This document shows positions 59,324 through 64,000 of a DNA stretch of 64,000 nucleotides, piece by piece. The DNA is from Roseibium litorale (GTDB lineage: Bacteria > Pseudomonadota > Alphaproteobacteria > Rhizobiales > Stappiaceae). Made by a program: the position numbers and the translations under genes. The notes beneath the pieces were generated by a model. It ran no database searches. It was not told where the DNA came from and worked only from the letters and a program-made list of their open reading frames with translations. Position 1 is the stretch's first letter, and every line of letters starts with the position of its first letter. The stretch spans positions 206,426-270,425 of the forward strand of contig NZ_JACYXI010000007.1 in assembly GCF_014842915.1 (NCBI RefSeq), given 5' to 3'.

Positions 59324-60244
59324 TTACTTGTAACGGATCGCGGGATTGATGAAGCCGTAAAGAACGTCGGCAACCAGATTGATCAGCAGGAACTCAAACG
59401 AGAACAGCATGAGTTCGGCCTGAATGACCGCGTAGTCCCGCACATAGATCGCTTCCACAAGAACCGAGCCCAGACCAGGCCAGCGGAACACCCGCTCGAT
59501 GACGATGGACCCGCCGAGCAGAAATCCGAACTGCAGGCCGATCATGGTCACGATCGGGATCAGCGCGTTGCGCAGAGCATGTTTCCAGATAACGATCCGC
59601 GCGGAGAGACCCTTGGCACGCGCGGTGCGGATATAGTCTTCGCGCACGACTTCGATCAAGGCGGAGCGGGTAAAGCGGGCCATCACGGCGGCAACCGTGG
59701 TGCCCAGCGTGATGGACGGCAAGATCAGGTCCGATGCCGTCTCAAAACCGCTGGTACCAAGCCATTTCAGTTTCAGTGAGAACAGCTGCATCAGCAGGAT
59801 GCCGAGCCAGAAATTGGGCATCGAAATGCCCGACACCGCAACCACCATGCCGAGCCGGTCCGCCGCCTTGCCGTGGCGGGTGGCGGAAAAGACGCCGATG
59901 AACAGTCCGGCAACCAGCGACCAGGCAAGTGCACAAAACGACAGCCAGAAGGTCGGCATGAAGGCGCGGGCAAGCATGTCGTAGACCGGCTCGCCCGTCC
60001 GCAGCGAATTGCCCAGATTGAACGTGACCAGGTTTTTCAGAAAAGTGAAATACTGCAGCAGCAGGCCATCGTTCAGGCCAAGCCTTTGGCGCAGAGCCTC
60101 AACATCGGCGAGGGTTGCGTCTTCACCTGCCATGATCCGGGCCGGATCACCCGGCAGGGCATGGACGAAACCGAACACGAAAATCGAGATGATCACCAGA
60201 ACGGGGATCATCGCCATCAGCCGCCGAAGGAAGTAATTTGCCAT
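59324..60244 (-). CDS. Dipeptide ABC transporter permease DppB-like
   Basis: A 306-residue permease. The start FLRRLMAMIPVLVIISIFVFGFVHALPGDPA is the DppB signature; the EAA loop is YIRTARAKGLSARIVIWKHALRNALIPIV, and the C-terminus has EAIYVRDYAVIQAELMLFSFEFLLINLVADVLYGFINPAIRY. It pairs with the DppC-like permease, 13 bases downstream. Confidence 0.93.
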   Translation of the reverse strand: MANYFLRRLMAMIPVLVIISIFVFGFVHALPGDPARIMAGEDATLADVEALRQRLGLNDGLLLQYFTFLKNLVTFNLGNSLRTGEPVYDMLARAFMPTFWLSFCALAWSLVAGLFIGVFSATRHGKAADRLGMVVAVSGISMPNFWLGILLMQLFSLKLKWLGTSGFETASDLILPSITLGTTVAAVMARFTRSALIEVVREDYIRTARAKGLSARIVIWKHALRNALIPIVTMIGLQFGFLLGGSIVIERVFRWPGLGSVLVEAIYVRDYAVIQAELMLFSFEFLLINLVADVLYGFINPAIRYK

Positions 60245-60302
60245 CAATCAGGTTCCAAAGCCTGGTCCGGCGGGGCGTGCCCGCCGGACCCTTGCTGAAA
60301 GG

Positions 60303-61838
60303 TTATTTCAGTTCTGCGTCGCTATAGACCATGGTGCCGTCCGGCATCGGGTAGACACCTTCAAGATTGGCATCCGCCCCGGCCAGCTTGCTGTCGGTGG
60401 CAAGCCAGATAACCGGCATATCTTCCCAGATGCGCTTCTGGGCATCGGCATAGGCCTCGCCACGCACTTCAGGATCGGCCGAGCTCAGGCCCGTGGCGAT
60501 ATCCGCATCGACTTCCGGATTGGAATAGAAGGCCATGTTGTAGATCTTCGGGATCCAGCCTTCCGTGCCATAGACCGGACGCAGGTGCCAGTCGGCATCC
60601 CCGGTAGAAGGTGACCAGCCACCGATGGCCAGACCAAAGGCCTGGTCTTCCGGCTTGGTGGTGCCGAACAGTTTTTCTGTCCGCAGTGCCGGTTCCATCG
60701 GGTAGATCGTCACGTCGACATTGATCTGCGCAAGCATCTGCTTGAGCATTTGCAGCATACGGGTTTCCTGAGTGGTGTTGCGGCCCCAGGCTTCGATCTT
60801 GAAGCCATTTTCGTAACCCGCTTCCTTCATCAGCTGCTTCGCCTTTTCCAGATCATAGGAATAAGGCTTCTGCGCCGAATAAAACGCGGTGTTCGGAGCG
60901 AGCGGAGAATCCGGAACGATGCCGTGGCCGGAGAAGACCACCTGGATCATTGCCTTCTTGTTGATGGCGAGGTTGAAGGCTTCGCGCACCCGCGGGTCCT
61001 TGAACTCCGGCTTGAACATGTTCATGCCTGCGGTCCAGACGGTGATGCCCGGCACTTCGAGAACCTTGAAGGTCTCGTCGGCAGCAACGGACTTGACCAG
61101 TTCCGGAGACATGTTGTCGACATACTGAACTTCGCCGGCCTTGAGCATGGCAACGGCGGTGGCCGCTTCCTTGACCTTCAGGAAAGTAACGCCATCAACC
61201 TTCGGCCAGCCCTTCTTCCAGTAACCATCGAATTTTTCGACCACCAGCTTCTCACCGGGGATCCATTCCTTGAACTTGAACGGACCGGTGCCGACCGGAT
61301 GCTTGCTGACGTCCTTGCCGTATTCCTTCAGGGCCGCCGGGCTTTCGATAACGATGCTCGGGTGCGCGAGCGTTGCCAGCATCGCGCCAAAAGGTTTGGA
61401 GAGGTCGATGCGGACAGTATAATCGTCCAGCACCTCGGTGGAGGAGATGATGCGCATCATGCCGTTGCGCTTGAGTCCCTGCGACTGATCCGCCAGCCGG
61501 TCCATGTTCACTTTGACCGCCTCGGCGTTGAAGGGCGTGCCGTCGTGGAACATCACGTCCTTGCGCAGATGGAAGGTGAACTGGGTGGCGTTGCCGTTAA
61601 CTTCCCAGCTCGTTGCCAGTACCGGAACAAGCTTCATGTCCTTGTCGAAGCCGATCAGGCGCTCAAGGATTCCCGAAGAAACCGAGGAAACGGCATTGCG
61701 CGTGCTGTCATGTGGATCGAGCGTGTCGACCGTCGCATCCATGGCGATGTTGAGCGAGGCGGCGACGGCCATCACAGGGGTCAGGGCAGTGCTGAGGATC
61801 AGCGCCCCGCCAAAAGCTATCTTCTTGATAAGATTCAT
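60303..61838 (-). CDS. Peptide ABC transporter substrate-binding protein (SBP family 5)
   Basis: A 511-residue periplasmic binding protein with signal peptide (IAFGGALILSTALTPVMAVAAS). Family 5 marks include DATVDTLDPHDSTRNAV, TFHLRKDVMFHDGTPFNAEAVKVNMDRL, VGTGPFKFKEW, and REAFNLAINKKAMI. It is closest in type to glutathione/dipeptide-binding proteins (GsiB/DppA); the ligand is not determinable from sequence. Confidence 0.93.
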   Translation of the reverse strand: MNLIKKIAFGGALILSTALTPVMAVAASLNIAMDATVDTLDPHDSTRNAVSSVSSGILERLIGFDKDMKLVPVLATSWEVNGNATQFTFHLRKDVMFHDGTPFNAEAVKVNMDRLADQSQGLKRNGMMRIISSTEVLDDYTVRIDLSKPFGAMLATLAHPSIVIESPAALKEYGKDVSKHPVGTGPFKFKEWIPGEKLVVEKFDGYWKKGWPKVDGVTFLKVKEAATAVAMLKAGEVQYVDNMSPELVKSVAADETFKVLEVPGITVWTAGMNMFKPEFKDPRVREAFNLAINKKAMIQVVFSGHGIVPDSPLAPNTAFYSAQKPYSYDLEKAKQLMKEAGYENGFKIEAWGRNTTQETRMLQMLKQMLAQINVDVTIYPMEPALRTEKLFGTTKPEDQAFGLAIGGWSPSTGDADWHLRPVYGTEGWIPKIYNMAFYSNPEVDADIATGLSSADPEVRGEAYADAQKRIWEDMPVIWLATDSKLAGADANLEGVYPMPDGTMVYSDAELK

Positions 61839-61889
61839 TAAATTCTCCTTCTGAAAGGTTATTGCGCCTTTACCGGCTTCTTCTTCTCG

Positions 61890-63749
61890 TTATTCGCATG
61901 CTGCGAAATGAGCGTCGTGCACCTGCTCGAACCTGACCGGCGGCGGCACGTCACCAATGGCCCGCACCGGGCTTGGGATCTCGCCGGTGATAAGCGGCCT
62001 GTCGCGGTCACGCAGACCCGGATCGGGAATGGGAACCGCCGACATGAGCCGCTTGGTGTAACTGTGATGAGGATTTTCGAAGACCCGGAAACGTGGACCG
62101 TGTTCGACGATCTGCCCTAGATACATCACCGCGACCCGGTGGCTGATCCGTTCAACCACCGCCATGTCGTGCGAGATGAACAGATAGGAAATGCCGAAGC
62201 GGCGCTGCAGATCGATCATCAGATTGATGACCTGCGCCTGTACGGACACGTCCAGAGCGGAAACCGCCTCATCGGCGATAATTAGCTTTGGATTGGTCGA
62301 AAGTGCCCGGGCAATCGCGATGCGCTGGCGCTGTCCGCCTGAGAAGGCATGCGGATAGCGGTGAACATGATCGGCACTCAGACCCACCTGTTCCAGCAGC
62401 CAGACGGCACGGTCCATGGCGTTGGCCTTAGTCTCGATGCCATGGATGAGCATCGGTTCGCAGATAGAAAAGCCGACCGTCAAGCGTGGATTGAGCGAGG
62501 CGTAGGGATCCTGAAAGATGAACTGGACCTCCCGGCGCAGCCGCCGCAGGTCACCAGCCGCCAGTTCCGACATATTTGCATTATTGAACGTGAAGGACTG
62601 ATATTGCGCATCGACCAGTTTGAGCAGTGAACGGCCCGTCGTTGATTTTCCGCAACCTGATTCACCGACCATCGCCAGCGTCTCGCCAGGCCAGATGTCG
62701 AGATCGATGTTCTCAACCGCGTGAACCCGCGACTTCACCCGCCCGAACAGCCCCTCGGGAATATCGAACCGTGTGGTGAGACCGCGGACGGACAGCAGCG
62801 GCGGGGTACCATAATCAACCGGACGCGGCGGAACGGCTTCCTCCACCTCCTGCACGCTTGCGCCATAGGCCAGCCGGTCAAAAGGCGCTGGGGCGGTGGT
62901 GCCCGTCATGGCGCCCAGTCGCGGCACGGCATTGAGAAGCGCCTGGGTATAGGCATGCTGCGGGGCAGCAAAGATCGTCTCGACAGGCCCTTCTTCCACT
63001 TTTTCGCCGCGGTACATGACCACCACACGGTCGGCAACTTCCGCGACCACGCCCATGTCATGGGTGATGAAAAGCACCGACATACCGGTCTTTTTCTGCA
63101 GGTCGCGGATCAGCCGGAGGATCTGCGCCTGGATCGTCACATCGAGCGCGGTGGTCGGTTCGTCAGCAATCAGAAGCTGCGGCCGGCAGCAGAGGGCCAG
63201 CGCGATCATCACCCGCTGGCGCATGCCACCCGAAAGCTGATGGGGATAGCGCTTCATGATCGCGCGCGCATTCGGGATGCGCACGGTTTCAAGCATTTCA
63301 AAGGCGATTTCGGCGGCTTCGCGATGGCTCTTGTCCTGGTGAGTGACAATGGCCTCGATAATTTGCTCGCCGATCAAAAGCACTGGATTGAGAGACGTCA
63401 TCGGCTCCTGGAAGATCATGGCGATCTCGTTGCCGCGAATGTCGCGCGCTTCTTCCTCGCTCAGAGCTTCCAGGGCGATCTTCGTGCCGTCACGCCGCTG
63501 GAAGCGGAGCGAACCACCAGCAATGCGCCCGCCGCCAAATTCGACCAGCCGCATGATGGACAGGGCGCTGACGGATTTACCGGATCCGGATTCTCCAACG
63601 ATGGCCACAGTCTCACCACGGCCGATCCGCAGATCGAGACCACGCACCGCGGCAAATGGGGTAGCGCCCTGACCGAAGGTGATATCGAGCCCATCGACAT
63701 CCAAAAGGATACCGTCGTCCGCTGCAGTGCAGTGTCCGCCTGTCGTCAT
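61890..63749 (-). CDS. Fused dipeptide ABC transporter ATPase (DppD-DppF, GsiA-like)
   Basis: A 619-residue protein with two ABC ATPase domains. Domain 1 has Walker [42 protein letters not shown] and [14 protein letters not shown]; domain 2 (from about residue 325) has [46 protein letters not shown] and [14 protein letters not shown] (Ala for Pro after Glu in Walker B). Each domain ends with the oligopeptide C-terminal extension. ATG 63749 has GGGGA 9 bases upstream; an extension to 63869 is unconserved. It is the first gene of the transporter operon and lies next to an IS element. Confidence 0.93.
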   Translation of the reverse strand: MTTGGHCTAADDGILLDVDGLDITFGQGATPFAAVRGLDLRIGRGETVAIVGESGSGKSVSALSIMRLVEFGGGRIAGGSLRFQRRDGTKIALEALSEEEARDIRGNEIAMIFQEPMTSLNPVLLIGEQIIEAIVTHQDKSHREAAEIAFEMLETVRIPNARAIMKRYPHQLSGGMRQRVMIALALCCRPQLLIADEPTTALDVTIQAQILRLIRDLQKKTGMSVLFITHDMGVVAEVADRVVVMYRGEKVEEGPVETIFAAPQHAYTQALLNAVPRLGAMTGTTAPAPFDRLAYGASVQEVEEAVPPRPVDYGTPPLLSVRGLTTRFDIPEGLFGRVKSRVHAVENIDLDIWPGETLAMVGESGCGKSTTGRSLLKLVDAQYQSFTFNNANMSELAAGDLRRLRREVQFIFQDPYASLNPRLTVGFSICEPMLIHGIETKANAMDRAVWLLEQVGLSADHVHRYPHAFSGGQRQRIAIARALSTNPKLIIADEAVSALDVSVQAQVINLMIDLQRRFGISYLFISHDMAVVERISHRVAVMYLGQIVEHGPRFRVFENPHHSYTKRLMSAVPIPDPGLRDRDRPLITGEIPSPVRAIGDVPPPVRFEQVHDAHFAACE

Positions 63750-63888
63750 TCCGTCTATTCCCCTGAGGTGCTGCCTTGGGAGTGCGCACCGCTTGCGTTG
63801 TGCGCATGAAAGCCCCCAGGCCGCCACTTGTCCAAGGCGTATTAGGCATGTCGTATGCAGAGTTTGCATAGCAGCATGGCAACTGTGT
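63750..63888 (-). promoter_or_regulatory. Promoter region of the peptide transporter operon, bounded by an IS
   Basis: 139 bases between the fused ATPase start and the transposase end. It must hold the operon promoter and the IS end. No clear inverted repeat is visible, as expected for IS110 types. Confidence 0.35.
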
Positions 63889-64000
63889 TTATGCGAAGGT
63901 TCGTTTGTCTCTGAGCATAGCGTTGAGGACGGTTAGAAGCTTTCTTGCGACGGCGATGAGGGCCAGCTTTTTGGAGCCGGACCGGTTCGCGATTGCCTGG
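63889..64000 (-). mobile_element. IS110-family transposase, C-terminal end (cut by window edge)
   Basis: Minus-strand translation runs from the window edge to a TAA at 63889-63891 and contains KKLALIAVARKLLTVLNAML then RDKRTFA, matching the conserved end of IS110 transposases (K-x-A-L-x-A-V-x-R-K-L-L...LNAM). The rest lies outside, so whether the element is intact is unknown. Confidence 0.8.

Noticed and set aside
60750..61841. 363-residue plus-strand frame opposite the substrate-binding protein
   Set aside because: Shadow of a certain gene; His/Arg-rich composition typical of antisense frames.
62721..63809. 362-residue plus-strand frame opposite the fused ATPase
   Set aside because: Shadow of the ABC ATPase domains.
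1..64000. CRISPR array or rRNA operon
   Set aside because: No regularly spaced direct repeats and no rRNA-like sequence were seen in the window.

Overview
The window is a GC-rich bacterial chromosome segment with dense, tightly packed genes. Gene content and order (lptC-lptA-lptB-rpoN-hpf-ptsN, a 206-residue RNase D, an NDUFA9-like reductase, DUF1127, ctpA next to a divergent polysaccharide deacetylase and rppH) point to an alphaproteobacterium. A marine Stappiaceae/Labrenzia-Roseibium-like member of the Hyphomicrobiales is my guess, from general protein character only.

Layout. (1) 1-10975: cobalamin biosynthesis. A plus-strand operon (cbiX fragment, cbiC, an unrecognised 88-residue repeat protein, cbiET, cbiL, cbiG-cbiH fusion, cbiF) ends at a strong hairpin. 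A minus-strand RcnB-like gene and cbiA-cobA follow, then cbiD-cobK on plus. CbiX, CbiD and CbiG together indicate the early-cobalt (oxygen-independent) route. (2) 10957-23962: an exopolysaccharide locus with WecG-type, GT4 and GT2 glycosyltransferases, a WcaF-type acetyltransferase, a GH5 glycanase, an O-antigen ligase/polymerase, a Wzz/Wzc-like protein with a degenerate ATPase site, a two-domain alpha/beta hydrolase, a polysaccharide deacetylase and a Wzx-type flippase. (3) 23983-29849: a minus-strand operon read as carrier protein, acyl-CoA dehydrogenase-like flavoprotein, aaRS-like amino acid:carrier-protein ligase, DUF1839 protein, GH2 beta-mannosidase-like enzyme. Its end product is unknown to me and it is the most promising candidate for an undescribed pathway. 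(4) 30189-36002: rnd, lptC-lptA-lptB, rpoN, hpf, ptsN on the minus strand.

(5) About 36171-37587: an AT-rich insert with one ClpP-like/SH3-like gene against the 3' end of tRNA-Leu(CAG). (6) 37862-48876: housekeeping and envelope genes (NDUFA9-like SDR, DUF1127, YafY-type regulator, uppP, GST, queG, rppH, divergent polysaccharide deacetylase, ctpA, EnvC-like factor, rlmH, rsfS). (7) 49017-55769: minus-strand run read as rplU, rpmA, three tandem GNATs, obgE, proB, proA, nadD, continuing towards rsfS and rlmH. (8) 56293-63749: tRNA-Ser(CGA), a dienelactone-hydrolase-like enzyme, an M55 D-aminopeptidase, and convergent to it a dipeptide ABC transporter operon. (9) The right edge holds the C-terminal end of an IS110-type transposase.

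Functional links: the M55 peptidase and Dpp transporter suggest uptake and hydrolysis of (D-)peptides; the Wzx/Wzy/Wzz set, undecaprenyl-pyrophosphate phosphatase and Lpt genes all serve the envelope; rpoN, hpf and ptsN form the usual nitrogen/stress regulatory neighbourhood. I found no CRISPR array, rRNA gene, prophage or recognisable riboswitch.
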